A stretch of 64,000 bases of DNA. Origin: Eucommia ulmoides. Its lineage: Eukaryota; Streptophyta; Magnoliopsida; Garryales; Eucommiaceae. The stretch lies in assembly GCA_016647705.1 (NCBI GenBank), contig CM028326.1, positions 30,081,401 through 30,145,400 of the forward strand, in the 5' to 3' direction. The notes beneath the pieces are model-generated. The model ran no database searches. It saw only the letters and a list, made by a program, of their open reading frames with translations, and was not told the DNA's origin. Positions 23,706-34,299 of the stretch are shown here, one piece after another (position 1 is the stretch's first letter; each line of letters begins with the position of its first letter). A program made the translations under genes and the position numbers.

Positions 23706-24902
23706 TTGATAAGAGCCATGACTAAGCGAGCCGCATCAAAAAGGGCAAGGGAAGAAGGTTTGAGTTCTTGCATCGGGGTTCCCGTCGTTGATTATGATTC
23801 TGCCCGCTTTATTTCCAAACAGGCCGAGGAGCATTTAACCGTTTTGAAAATAAATGAACTTGCATTCGACAACGGGGATTTAGGCAATTAAATAGTCTCA
23901 TAGATGAATTTTAAGACATGATCCGAAGCCGCGGTTGGGAACGTTTTACAAATCACCACCCCGGGACGAAGTGGCTCTAGTGCGAGAGTTCTATGCAAAT
24001 ATCACCGAGGCAAATGACAACCGGACAAGGGTGTGAACTCATCCCATCTCGTTCAGTCCTGTCATTAATGAAGTTTTGGGATTAGCGGCCCCGATACCCA
24101 CTAACGAACCATATAAGGGCATAGATCCGAGCATGGACACTGTGATCCGATCCATCACTTCAGGCAACGTTCAGTAGACTCACATAGGGCCAGGTCTAGC
24201 TACTTTCCCAGCTAAGTTCCTCAATCCGATCCCCAAAATTTGGCACCATTTTGTTTGCGAAAGCCTTCTCCTGACATCTCACTTGTCGAACGTCTCCAAA
24301 GAAAGGGCCATGATGCTTTATTCGATTTAGACGGGCAAGCTGATAAATGTTGGATTCTTGATCTACTCCTCTATTCTTCTTGCCATCAATATAACAAAGG
24401 TCGGTCTCTCATTTTCTTCGTTATTAACCGACCTATTCTGACAGGCCGGTGTAGCAATAATCAGGGATAGCCATTCCCTCCCTATCATTCTACTCGATCT
24501 GGCAATGATAAATCGAATGTGGAAAGCCAGAGTACAAGGGGCAGGAGAGCCAGAAGCTGAACAAGAGGAAGGGCTCGAAACAGAAGAGGCGGGACCATCT
24601 GAGGCCCCCGGTGAGGTCACTTTAGTGAGGGTTTATAAGGAGCTCTAGAAGGTCCGGCTTGACAATCGCATTTTTCGACAAGGGTAATATCATTCAGATC
24701 TCTGCAATCCGGAGCTCAGGACATTCCTGGACCAATATTCGTGTCAACAAGATCACGTCCAACGGCTCATTAGCGAGTGCCGCGGCATTTATATGAGCGC
24801 GTATCTGCCTATGCCACAATTGCCGCCGCACTTCTTGCAACCGCCACACTTTTCTTTCCGACACGATAGTGGTGGCGATGACGTTTCTCTAGGTAAACAG
24901 TA
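23706..24902 (+). pseudogene. Putative plant transposon protein (PF20167-like), decayed
   Basis: Opens with basic 'MTKRAASKRAREE' and 'DSARFISKQAEEHL', then, after a frame change, 'VREFYANITE' (about 23974), 'FLNPIPKIWHHFVCESLL' (about 24220-24275), 'SNVSKERAMMLYSI' and 'GKLINVGFLIYSSI'. These match the plant-only domain described as 'putative plant transposon protein' (PF20167 as I recall), which occurs in retrotransposon ORFs of unknown role. The tail is acidic (EAEQEEGLETEE) and then Pro/Gln-rich. It is broken by at least two frameshifts and stops. In E it stands where pol should be, so it may be an acquired or substitute ORF. The domain name should be verified by profile search. Confidence 0.55.
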
Positions 24903-25019
24903 GAAAGTGAGACTTCTATGTCTTATCTCCTAGGTATGTGTTGAAAACCCAATATTTTCTCATGAATGATATCTATTGCAATTGGGTTCGCTGCTCAGTG
25001 AGTGTGGACACTGCCTTGT

Positions 25020-26339
25020 TTAAGTTTGGGGGGATGTTCATCCTATTTTGTTTTTTGTTAGAAAAGGATGAACAAAATTTTTGATGTATTATATTTGGAT
25101 GTTTTATATATGCATAGTTGCGCTTTGTAGAAGTTTAGATGTATATTGTAGACTTTATAATATAGTTAAATTTTATTTTAATTTTTATGTTTTTGCATGT
25201 GAAATGATTACATTAGTGTATGTATGTTAGTGTTTAGATTTAATGTAGAGATGTTTATGTATGAAGTAGTATTTACATGTTGAGATGTTGAATTGTTGAG
25301 TTCGTCTGGGCCATTTCTCGATGATGAAAATTATCCCCTAATTGTATATCGAGGTCGGGGGCGATGCCAATCCTATGTGTTTTGTGTGCTTGACATGTTG
25401 ATTAGGTAAAAATCATTTTGATCCTAAAATCGCACGATAGCATAGACTCACTGTATAATTATTCAAATGATTTGATGCCGATTATTCAATAATAAGTTCA
25501 TAACAAATTTGGGAATCTAGAACTTGACTGGGGAAAACTTAAGGTGAAATCCTAGGTGAGGTAGTTTAGGAGGCATGATTTAGGCCTTCATTTTTTCGCT
25601 TGAACATTTGAAGCTAACCTTGAAAATTTTATCTCTCGTTACCATGTTGTAGCCGATAGCCTATTCAATTCTGAACATGTATAAATACCCTATCCATTTA
25701 AAAAAATTTCAAACCTTTGTCGCTAAGCCAAACACACGAATTTAGTGAAATCAAGTTAGCAATATTATATGCTACTTGAAGTGAGCGGTCGGGTTTCAGA
25801 CCAATTTTTATTAGTTCGGTATTAGTGTATTCATTTATCATTCCGTGAATTCTATTTACATGCCCTATAATTGTACAAAATCGAATAAGTTTTGGGGGGG
25901 GGGGGGGTGTTTGTTTGTCTAAAAAAAAAACACTATGTGAATATAGTTGTTATTTTTGTTCTTTCAATAAGTGAATACAAAGTTCGTAAAGTCATGAGCT
26001 TAGTTATTGAATAATCCAATCCGGTGTTCGGATAGTTATACATTTGAGTTCTCACACACACACTTTAATTGGATCTAGAATGGTTTGTATTGATATTGAG
26101 TGTTGAAATTCTAGAACACCACATGGTGTGTGTTATTTCCTGAACTTGATCTGATTGAGGGTTGTTGAGGGAGGAACAACTTGGTTTCTTCGATTGAACT
26201 TGGTACTCGCATGTGTTTACTTCTTATTTGTTAAAGTTTATTCATTTTTAGTAGTTAGTTAGTTAATTAGTACAATTAGTTTATTTTAGTGTTAGGGTGT
26301 TTTGCTTGAGGACTAGCAGAATTCCAAGTTTGGAGGCAT
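25020..26339 (+). other. Conserved 3' non-coding block of element E
   Basis: Bounded by purine-rich 'aagtttggggggatg' (25022) and 'aagtttggaggca' before the right LTR, with a third tract at 25886 containing a long G-run. Aligns over most of its length to 3064-5964 (without LTR C) in A and to the inverted and antisense parts of D. Shared words include 'atcctaggtgaggtagtt' and 'tctagaacaccacatg'. No coding frame spans it. Confidence 0.6.
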
Positions 26340-27700
26340 TGGATAGGTTGAAAATATCTATCTGCTTCTAAGCCAAATTTGATAGTTTTCGAGTGTTTTA
26401 GTAATATTTTATTGTGTTTTTGTTTATTTTTATGTAAATTAGGTGTAGGGACGTAATCGAGTGATAAACAAGCGAAGCGGTGGAAAAACGGTGAAAGAAA
26501 CAAGGTTTCAGGACAGCAAACCCACCGCCGAAGCGGTGGAGATGCAGGGAGAATTGTGTAGAAGTTACCAACCCAGCGGTCATTCACCGCCTAGGCGGTG
26601 AAAGTCTAGAGAGCTTAATTTTATCTTCATCGCCACAGCGGTGAGATGAACCAACTTACTCACCGCCACGGTGATGACTCTGTGCAGAAAATATCTATTT
26701 TCTAGATATTTTGAAGCCTTCTATTTAAACCCCCCCCCCCCCCCCCCCCCATTTGTCAAGGGACGTCCGTAACATTAGACACTTGATCTTAAGCCTATTT
26801 TTAGAGAGTCCAAAGAGGATATTCAACATTTGGAGAAGAGGAAACAACCTGCGGATCAATCTTTGGTGATAGTGGACTACTCCACTTTAAGATTTGATAT
26901 TTCTTTCTTTGTTTCTATCTTTGTAACTTAATGTTTTATTGTGAATGATGATGAATCCCTATTGTTTTAATATTTCAATGGCTAAGATCATGGTAGGCTA
27001 GATAAATATTATCTAGGGATCGATGTAGTTCATGTAAATATACGTTTGATTAAATATATGTTTCTTTAATAGTTGTTTGTCTAAATCCGATTGTGTTTAA
27101 TATTTTATTACAATTTGAATATGTTTGTTAAGGTATTAGGGTTGGTTTTGAGAATATGAGATTTGATACTTAGGAGAGGTAACCTCGGATTCGGACTAGG
27201 GTAAACACAATGCGACGATCTAATAACCTGGGAGGGAGTTAAAAAGTATGCAATCCATGAGGTTGGGTCAAGACTCATGTGACCTAGTGTCGTTAAGATG
27301 TTGAGGGGAACTTCTTCGTTGACGCGAAGTCGCATATTCACTTATCTTACACTCTGGAGAGGTGGTAAGTGAGTTTAAAATACCGAGATTGTCGGGTAGG
27401 ATAAATATCGCTATTGTTAACTAAACGAAGTTAAACATGTATTAAGTGAATAAATCAATCCCTAGCTAATCCATTTAATTAGAACTAACCCAATAGTTTT
27501 TAGTTTAACTTAGGTTTTAATTATTTAACTTCAAACATTTCTGGAATCGTCGAGATAATATAAGACTATGCAAATTGCGGTATTCAATTAATCAAACACG
27601 TTTCCCAGAGGACGATATCCGATCGAAAAGTCCACTATATTAAAACTTGACCTCGTGCACTTGTGAGCATATTAAGACGTGAAAAAGTAATACATGTCTA
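26340..27700 (+). repeat. Element E right (3') LTR
   Basis: 1361 bp, from 'tggataggttgaaaa' to 'acatgtcta'. Includes the perfect 20 bp palindrome at 26583-26602 (TTCACCGCC core with CTAG centre) and Evening Elements at 26688-26696 and 26704-26712. A C-run at about 26731-26750 is probably an unstable homopolymer. Confidence 0.87.
26519..26712 (+). promoter_or_regulatory. Palindrome cluster plus Evening Element pair, E right LTR
   Basis: Palindromes near 26523-26538, 26568-26580, 26583-26602, 26627-26643 and 26660-26676, then AAAATATCT (26688-26696) and AGATATTTT (26704-26712). Confidence 0.55.
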
Positions 27701-27705
27701 TTCTC

Positions 27706-28010
27706 CATGAAGAAAAGTCGTCTTCACATCTAGTTATTCAAGATGCAAATCGAACACAACCCTGATAGCCAATAGTACTTTGATAGTTGTAAGTCTAACA
27801 ACTAGAGAAAATATCTCGTTCAAATCAATCCCTTCTTTCTGAGAAAATCCTTTCACCACCAGTCTTGTACGATACCGCTTCACTTGGTTATTGCCATCAC
27901 GTTTTATCTTATAGACCCACTTGTTACCAATGGCTTTTCGACCTTATGAAAATGGAACAAGATCACATGTCTTATTTCTATGTATGGCTTTCATTTTTTC
28001 TTGCATTATT
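27706..28010 (-). pseudogene. C1 Pol, N-terminal part of RT
   Basis: The minus strand reads 'KAIGNKWVYKIKRDG' (about 27905-27950), 'RYRTRLVVKGFSQKEGID' and 'VKTTFLHGE' up to the element E insertion. These are the RVT_2 words W(V/I)(Y/F)K.K, RLVAKGf.Q and DVK.AFLhGel of copia RT. The frame is then cut by element E and resumes at 20774. A stop falls within 'DLHLE*LDVK'. Confidence 0.85.
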
Positions 28011-28306
28011 GTCATCCACAGAGAAACATCAAGGCTACTTATAGCCTCATGGAAAGTTGATGGCTCTCCATCTTTCATTAGAAGACAGTATACAATATTG
28101 TTTGCCATAACATAATCTGAGTGCCATGACTGTTTTCTTGACCAACGTGTTGATCGCTAGACTTCTATATCATTGGCCTCGTCTGGTTCTTGTTCATCTT
28201 TCTCCAGTACTGCTTTAGAAGAATCTTCTTGTTCAAACTCTTCTTCTATCTGAATTGTCATAGTCTCATTTGTCGTGCTGTCAGTTCTTTCACTTTGTAG
28301 TTCTCA

Positions 28307-29157
28307 TTATGCAAATATCACATCTCTACTAATAATAACCTTGTGGGTAGTGGGATCCCACAGGTGATACCCCTTAACTCCATCAGCATATCCCAATAAT
28401 ATGCATTTTTTGGATTTTGGATCTAGTTTTGTCCTTTCTTGGGAACCATACATTACATATGCAGGACATCCAAATATGTGGAGTGATGAATAATCTGCTG
28501 GCTTGTTGGTCCACATCGCCATTGGTGACTTCAAACCAATTGCAGTTGATGGTGACTGGTTGATCACATAACGGGCGATTTTAACTGCTTCTCCCTGAAT
28601 GACTTGGATATGCCTACAGTTCTCAGTATAGCTCTTGTTCTCTCAAGAAGAGTTCTATTCATCCACTCTTCCACACCATTTTGCTCAGGTGTACCTACAA
28701 TAGTAAACTACCTTTGGATACTCTCCTACTTGCAAAATATAAGAAAATTGCCATCAGTATATTCTCCTCCATTATCCATCCTCAAGCACTTGATTTTCTT
28801 TTCGGATTCAAGTTCTACAAGTGCTTTGAATACTTTGAATATTGAAAACACATCTGACTTCCTCTTGATTGGATACACCCATACTCTTTTAGAGTGATCA
28901 TCAATGAATGATATGAAATAATTCGCTCCTCCTTGAGATGGGACTAGTGATTCCCATACATCCGAATGGATTAAGTCTAGAATGGGTTTGCTTCTTGCAG
29001 TAGATCTAACAAACTTTAATCTATGTTGCTTGCTTGTAATGCATTGCTCACAAAACGATAAAGATACCGATTTGAGTCCATTAAGGAGATTACGCTCTGA
29101 GAGAATCTTTAAACCACGTTCTAACATGTGGCCTAGTTTTTGATGCCACAATACCAT
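28307..29157 (-). pseudogene. C1 integrase
   Basis: Copia integrase, which would insert element DNA into chromosomes. The N-terminal HHCC finger is visible as 'WHQKLGHM' and 'CEQC' (residues 4-11 and about 37-40 of the segment 28726-29157). The catalytic core starts with 'DLIHSDVWE', continues with 'FIDDHSKRVWVYP' and reaches 'DNGGEYT', so D, D and E are present. After a stop, the frame 28307-28567 reads 'INQSPSTAIG.KSPMAMW', 'FGCPAYV' and 'LGYADGVKGYHLWDP', the usual end of copia integrase before RT. Split by at least one frameshift. Confidence 0.88.
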
Positions 29158-29703
29158 TGATTCTTCTTAGTTAGTTGATGCAACTAATACATCTACCATC
29201 TGCAATGTATCTCCCAAAAGCATGTATAGATTTGTCGTGATCTTTTTTTCTTTCATCACCACAAGCACGCCTTTGATGATCTTCATAGTCCTATTTTCTA
29301 TATGGGTTTTTGCAACCAAGATCATTCAATTGTCCAAGGGACAATAGGTTTTTCTTGAATCCCTTCACGTGTCATACCCCTTGGATAGTAGGGATTGTAC
29401 CATTATCCATCTTTAGCTTGATGGAACTACTACTAGCGATCTCTAAGGCATGATCATTACCCATGAACACAGATCCCTTAGAGACAGGTTCATAGGTATG
29501 AAACCAGTCTTGTCGAGAGGTCATATACCAGGTTGCTCTTGAATCCATTATCCAAGCATTAGTGAGCTGCTTTCTACCTTTAGAAATAGTTGCTGCTTCG
29601 CTATATAGAATTTCTCCATCATAGAAGGTACTTGCAACACATCTCTGAGAATTTGATGTCTCAAGAGCTTTCTTCGCATTTTTATTTTTATGCCAACAAT
29701 ATT
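29158..29703 (-). pseudogene. C1 aspartic protease region
   Basis: Between Gag and integrase the minus strand gives 'AWIMDSRATWYMTS' near 29525-29560. Copia protease normally has D-S-G-A at this place, so the catalytic-loop glycine is changed to arginine. The following 'VFMGNDHALEI' and 'VKGFKKNLLSLGQLNDLG' are usual in this region. The enzyme would cut the polyprotein; this copy should be inactive. Confidence 0.75.
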
Positions 29704-30150
29704 TTACGACGTGCCCTTTCTACCACAATTGTAGTATTTGACATTTTTCTTGCTCCTTGACTTTAATCTACCATGATTGTGACTCCCACTTGAGCCACGG
29801 TCTATTGATCTCCCTCTTGCTACTGATAATGCCTCTGCTTGTTGCGAGCTTTCTAATCTATCTTTCTTGTTTTTGCACCTAGTTTCCTCTTCCAGAATAG
29901 TGGCTGCAATATCGTCGAAGAATATATAGTCGGAAATAATATTATTGGTGTAATTGATGATGAGTTGATCATAGGAATTAGGTAGACTTTGGAGTAGAAG
30001 CTTTGCACTTTCAGCTTCCGCTATTTTGTGGCCCATCACTATTAGTTGGGAAAATAGCGTATTGAGAAAGTTGATGTGATCCATCACTGAAGTGGATTCA
30101 CTTATTCAAAGAGTGTAGAGTCTCCACTTTAAGAAGATCTTGTTGTGAAG
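29704..30150 (-). pseudogene. C1 Gag (UBN2-type) C-terminal part
   Basis: The frame 29704-30087 (127 residues) reads 'DHINFLNTLFSQLIVMGHKI', 'LLLQSLPNSYDQLI', a basic stretch, and 'KYYNCGRKG' at its end. After one base shift it continues 'HVVKYCWHK', completing a CX2CX4HX4C zinc knuckle across a frameshift. Upstream, 'LKWRLYTL*ISEST' extends homology to about 30148 with one stop. This is the particle protein of the copia element; its N-terminal half is missing where repeat R1 begins. Confidence 0.82.
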
Positions 30151-30159
30151 AGAAAAAAA

Positions 30160-30524
30160 AAGATTAGGAAAAAGTTGAGGTTAATCTCCTAAGTTCATGT
30201 TTTTGTTTATTTTGAATACTTTAAAATAATAAAAAGTAAGATATTTTTGACATTTCTATTCAGCAAATGCTTGCAAAAGCTAAGACATTTTTGACATTTC
30301 TATTCAACAAATGCTAGCAAGAGAGTTAAATGGCATTTATAAAAAGACAAAGAAAATAGGTCATATAATCTTAAATGACACGGAAAGTAAGTAGTATAAA
30401 TGATTATATATAACATTTTTTTAAGCTTTACTTGTTATTTAATGACAAGTACAAACCTCATAATTTCAAATATAGTACTATTTAGTTTTGATTAATTACA
30501 CTTTATAATACTAAACTACGTAAA
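30160..30524 (+). repeat. Dispersed repeat R1, copy 1
   Basis: Aligns in the same orientation to 55815-56134, from 'ttgaggttaatctcctaag' to 'actaaactacgtaa'. No coding frame. It adjoins the truncated 5' side of antisense copia C1; copy 2 lies about 300 bp from the 5' side of antisense copia C3. Nature unknown. Confidence 0.65.
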
Positions 30525-30834
30525 AAAGTGTACTTTATAACTTAATATTTTAATTTTGTCATATTGTCTTTTGAAAGATCACATTTATTTTTAGGGCCTT
30601 CTAACTAGAATCTAATAATTTTATGCCGAAGATTACGGCCTATCACATTCATTAATTTCAAATGTAAAATTATTTGGATTTGGTAATAGAAAGAGAAACT
30701 ATAACAAAATGTGACACTTCAAGAGCAATAAAAGTAAAACACATGCAAGTGCAACAAAGTTCATACTTAGAAGTTCAAATTGTAATTAAGTACAACAAAA
30801 TTCATGTTTAAAAGATCAAATTGTAACTCAGTCT
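30525..30834. repeat. AT-rich stretch with a short tandem repeat
   Basis: Near 30748-30830 a ~41 bp unit occurs twice in tandem ('caacaaagttcatacttag', then 'caacaaaattcatgtttaa', each followed by 'aattgtaact/att'). It may be the 3' untranslated part of the adjoining cysteine-protease fragment. Nothing else recognised. Confidence 0.45.
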
Positions 30835-31095
<261 letters not shown>

Positions 31096-32190
31096 TCCTT
31101 TCAGCAACACCAATAGCTTCTCTAAAAACATGTTGAATTGGAAAATCACCTTTACTTCTTAAAGAGATGATTTCAGCAATATAATGATAGACTCTCCAAG
31201 GAATATCAGCCTTTTGCAGCAACATATCTACCAAAAACTTACTATCAACCTCTAAAATGACCATAAGCCAATTCTACTCTACACAAGTTTTGAGCCCTTG
31301 CCAAAGAGCAAAAACTTCAGCAAACATGTTGGTTTGGATGCCCAAAGGAGTAGAAAAATCAAAACACAGCAGACCATTGTGATCTCTAATGATTCCCCCA
31401 GCACCAGAATAACCTGGATTTCTAAATGAGCTCCCATTAGAATTTAGCTTCAAATAGCTCAAGGCAGGCTTGCTCCATTTTAACAAAACAAATTTCAAGG
31501 AAGAAGGCTTTTTAGCAGGCTTGGCATTGATGATAAACTCAATTCTTTTTTATCACAATAGGGAAGAAAGGAGCAATGTGATCAAATTTAGCCTGACATC
31601 TACATATTTATAACTCCCAACATATCAGCACAGGTAGACCAACACTGAGATACTTATTCTGCTACCAATTCAACAGTCTAGACAGCAATGATCCAACATG
31701 AAATGCATTTCCAAAGTATGCACAAACTTTTTGAGCAAATTCACAAGCAGACAACACATGATCTTGAGTTTTAGCAGCCTGACCACAACAAGCACAAATT
31801 GAAGGCAAACATATTCCCAAAGATTGATTTTTTTAATCAAAAGGAACAATACCCTTTAGCACCTTCCACATAAAGATTGAAGCTTTAAGAGGAATTGTAG
31901 AATGCCATATGAACTTAAAATAAGGTTGAGCTTCAGAACACTGCCTCAAAGTCTGCCAGGTAGTAATAACTGTGAAAAGCCCATTAAAAGCTGGCATCCA
32001 GCACATTTTATCAGAAACATCATAGGAAAGCTTATGAAGTTGCATGATCTTAGATTTGAAATTAGGGAGAAACTGGTCTATCTTATTCTCATTCCAAGAA
32101 CCATCATCATAAAGCAAATCCTTCACTTGCAGCCTGGAAAATTGATCTTGCACCAACATTACTTCAACAAGAGGAAAATCAATTAACTAA
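31096..32190 (-). pseudogene. L1 LINE 3' fragment: zf-RVT and RNase H domains
   Basis: From the 5' side on the minus strand: 'KMCWMPAFNGLFTVITTWQTL' then 'IWHSTIPLKASIFMWK' (31833-32100), the zf-RVT region that follows RT in plant LINEs. Next comes 'ICACCGQAAKTQDHVLSACEFA' with its Cys/His pattern (about 31700-31810). Then the RVT_3-type RNase H: 'LKLNSNGSS.RNPG.SGAGGIIRDHNG' and 'TNMFAEVFALWQGL' (31274-31498), ending 'VDSKFLVDMLLQ...HVFREAIGVAE' (about 31120-31264). The usual D in 'LNTDGSS' is S. RT and endonuclease are missing, as is a recognisable poly(A) tail; the 3' end is replaced by protease sequence. Stops occur near 31270 and 31830. Confidence 0.8.
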
Positions 32191-32429
32191 TGATCCCAGC
32201 TTAGGTACTCAGAGCTAAGATCAACTGCCCAGCTCAGGGGTATGTCAGAGTTCAGACCAGCTGTTCAGTACAAGAGATCGATGACTTCAGGGAGCATCCC
32301 TGAGTCATTCAACCAAATGACAAGGTTGGAGAGGTTACTTTCGATTAAGGGGCTGAGAATCTATTAGTTGGTGTGTCACTAAGCAAATCTGAGGAAAAAA
32401 AAAAAACTCATATAACTGTTGGGGAGGAA
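32191..32429. other. Junction stretch, nothing recognised
   Basis: Between the LINE fragment and the first recognisable gypsy RT codons. May be the degraded protease-RT linker of the Tat element; only an A-run near 32396-32406 stands out. Confidence 0.4.
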
Positions 32430-33289
32430 TCTAGACGTGTTTGCTTGGGCCCCTGAAGACATGAAGGGGAGACTTGATATCTCGAGGTCTTACCCTCCAA
32501 TAAGGTAGAAGATGAGGATGTTCAATCCTTAGAAAAGTGAGGTGAAATAGTATAAAGTACATAGGCTGCTGATAATAGGGCATATAGGAGAAGTGATCTA
32601 CCCAAAGTGACTAGCTAATCTAATACTGATCAATAAGTAGAATGGGAAATAAACGATGTGCGTGGACTTTACTGACCTTAACCATGCATGCCCCAAGGAT
32701 TGTTATTCGATACCTAGGATAGACCAGATGGTAGATGTAGTTGTTGGAAACGAACTATTGTCCATGATGGATGCTTACTCGAGGTACAATCAGATTCGGA
32801 TGAATAATCAGGATGAGGAAGCAACAACTTTCATCACCCCTAGAGGTACGTACTACTATAGAGTGATGCCCTTCTATTTGAGGAATGCAGGGGTGGCATA
32901 CCAATGATTGGTGAACCACATGTTCCAAGAAAAAATTAGAACAACTATGGAGGTTTATATAGATGACATGTTGGTCAAGAGTGCTAAGAAGGAAGATCAT
33001 TTGGAGCATCTGGAGGAGACTTTTGCAATATTTCGGAAGTATAATATGAAGTTAAGCCCTAATAAGTATGCATTTAGAGTGACGTCAGACAAGTTCCTTG
33101 GTTTTGTAGTGAAGAAGACGAGTATCACAGTTGATGTTAGGCAAATAGAAGCTATTTCGGAATATGAAGTCTACCACAACGATATGGGAAGTCTAGGTAC
33201 TTACTGGAAGATTGGTTGCCCTGAATTGGTTCATCTCCAGATTTACAGACAAATGTGCTCTTTTCTTCAAAATTTTGAGAGGAAGTAAC
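32430..33289 (+). pseudogene. Tat-lineage gypsy reverse transcriptase
   Basis: 'FAWAPEDMKG' (about 32438) and 'MCVDFTDLNHACPKDCYSIP' (32656-) are the standard opening of Tat-type RT. Then 'MMDAYSRYNQIRM', 'MPFYLRNAGVAYQ' (usually MPFGLKNAGATYQ), the catalytic YIDD at 32956-32967 and 'LSPNKYAFRVTSDKFLGF' follow. RT would copy genomic RNA of the retrotransposon. A stop after 'AYQ' (near 32908), stops upstream of 32656 and a frameshift near 33212 inactivate it. Gag and protease are not found upstream. Confidence 0.88.
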
Positions 33290-33765
33290 AATTTTCAATG
33301 GGACGAGGACAACGAACGTGTTTTGCAATCCATCAAGGATTACTTGGGCTCTGTCAAAACTTTATACAAGGTTGACCCTAGGGATGAGTTGTACTTATAT
33401 TCGGCAGCTACCCCAGTTGCGGTTAGTACAGCACTGGTAAATAAATGCACGGGAGAACAGAGGCCAGAATTTTATGTAAGTAAATCGTTGGTCCTAGAAG
33501 AAACCCATTGTACTGAGCTTGAGAAACTTGCTTTAGCCTTGGTAATTGTGGCTCGAAAGCTCAGATCTTACTTCCAAGAGTATGCAATCAATGTGTTAAC
33601 CTCGTACCCCCTTAGGGTAGTGATACACAGGGTAGAGGCTTCGGTCCAACTTATGACGTAGGCGGTAAAGATGGAAGAGTTCTATGTGACCTTTAAGCAC
33701 AGGACAACAATCAAAGGCCAAGTGTTGGCTTACTTCATTACTGAGCTAACACCTGCGAAATAAAA
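33212..33765 (+). pseudogene. Tat gypsy RNase H (first domain)
   Basis: 'LNWFISRFTDKCALFFKILR' is the linker that follows RT. Then 'ELYLYSAATPVAVSTALV' takes the place of the usual '.LYLAVS..AVSaVLV', and 'RPEFYVSKSLVLEETHCTELEKLALALVIVARKL' shows the conserved Y.SK.L...E.rY..iEklalAlv..arkLr of the Ty3-type RNase H. Frame ends at 33661 with a stop; 'EEFYVTFKHRTTIKGQVLAYFI' follows out of frame. In this family the domain removes RNA from the hybrid. Confidence 0.85.
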
Positions 33766-33809
33766 ACCATAGAGGACGATGAATGTTCATTAAAACCACT
33801 AAGACCTTA

Positions 33810-34230
33810 GAAATTATGGGTTGATAGAGCATCAAACTCAAGAGGATGTGGAGTTAGCATAATTCTAGAAACCCTAGAAGGTGATCAGCTCAAGAGGACT
33901 ATACAGCTCGGATTCAGAGCGTCCAACAACAAGACAAAGTACGGAGCTATAATTTTGGGTCTGACCTTAACGAAGGAGTTGGGATCCCTTAATGTGGAGG
34001 TCAGATCAGATTCACAGTTCGTGGTAAATCAAATAAATAGTGCGTACGTGGTCAACTAAGAAAGGTTGTGCCTCTATGCTGGTAAAGTGAATGAGTTGAT
34101 GAAGGCCTTTGGTAGCTGTAAGATTGAAGCTATTCCAAGGACTAACAATGAAAACAAGAATGCATTGTTGATGCTGGCATTATCCTTTTGTCTAGATCAA
34201 CATTCCAAGGTGGTGGATTATTTAGAGCAG
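33810..34230 (+). pseudogene. Tat gypsy archaeal-type RNase H (second domain)
   Basis: 'LWVDRASNSRGCGVSIILETLEG' (about 33815), 'RASNNKTKYGAIILGLTL', 'VRSDSQFVVNQI' and then (34066-) 'EAIPRTNNENKNALLMLA' match the additional RNase H (RVT_3 type) that marks the Tat/Ogre branch of plant gypsy elements. Catalytic Asp of 'WVDG', Glu of 'N(E/K)AEYEA' (here TKYGA, so the Glu is lost) and Asp of 'RSDSQ' can be placed. One in-frame stop near 34057. Confidence 0.82.
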
Positions 34231-34299
34231 CCATCTGTATCTACTCAAACTGAATCTTGTGCTTATATCGGAGAGTTAAGACAAGAAGAAGATTGGAGA

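Larger units (their letters stand above)
20780..27700 (+). mobile_element. Element E: complete non-autonomous gypsy-like LTR retrotransposon
   Basis: LTRs 20780-22143 and 26340-27700, primer site 22150-22167, a Gag N-terminal frame, a second plant-transposon-type ORF and a polypurine tract (about 26325-26339), but no protease, RT or integrase. It is inserted in the RT gene of C1 between the codons for 'FLHGE' and 'LEEDIYM'. The flanks ttctt (20775-20779) and ttctc (27701-27705) form a TSD with one mismatch. It is in the same group as A and D by LTR and 3' region, but in a separate subfamily. Confidence 0.9.
19044..30150 (-). mobile_element. Copia element C1, antisense, split by element E
   Basis: Read on the minus strand: gag with a zinc knuckle, protease, integrase, reverse transcriptase and RNase H, then a polypurine tract and one LTR at 19044-19515. 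This is the order of Ty1/copia, with integrase before RT. Element E interrupts RT at 20780-27700. Homology stops near 30150 inside gag, so the 5' LTR, the primer site and the Gag N-terminus are missing. Multiple stops and frameshifts make it inactive. Motifs suggest a Tork/Tnt1-like lineage, which is tentative. Confidence 0.85.

Noticed and set aside
25895-25910. Long G-run, and a C-run near 26731-26750
   Set aside because: Single homopolymers at purine or pyrimidine tracts of element E; probably slippage or sequencing length error rather than structure.
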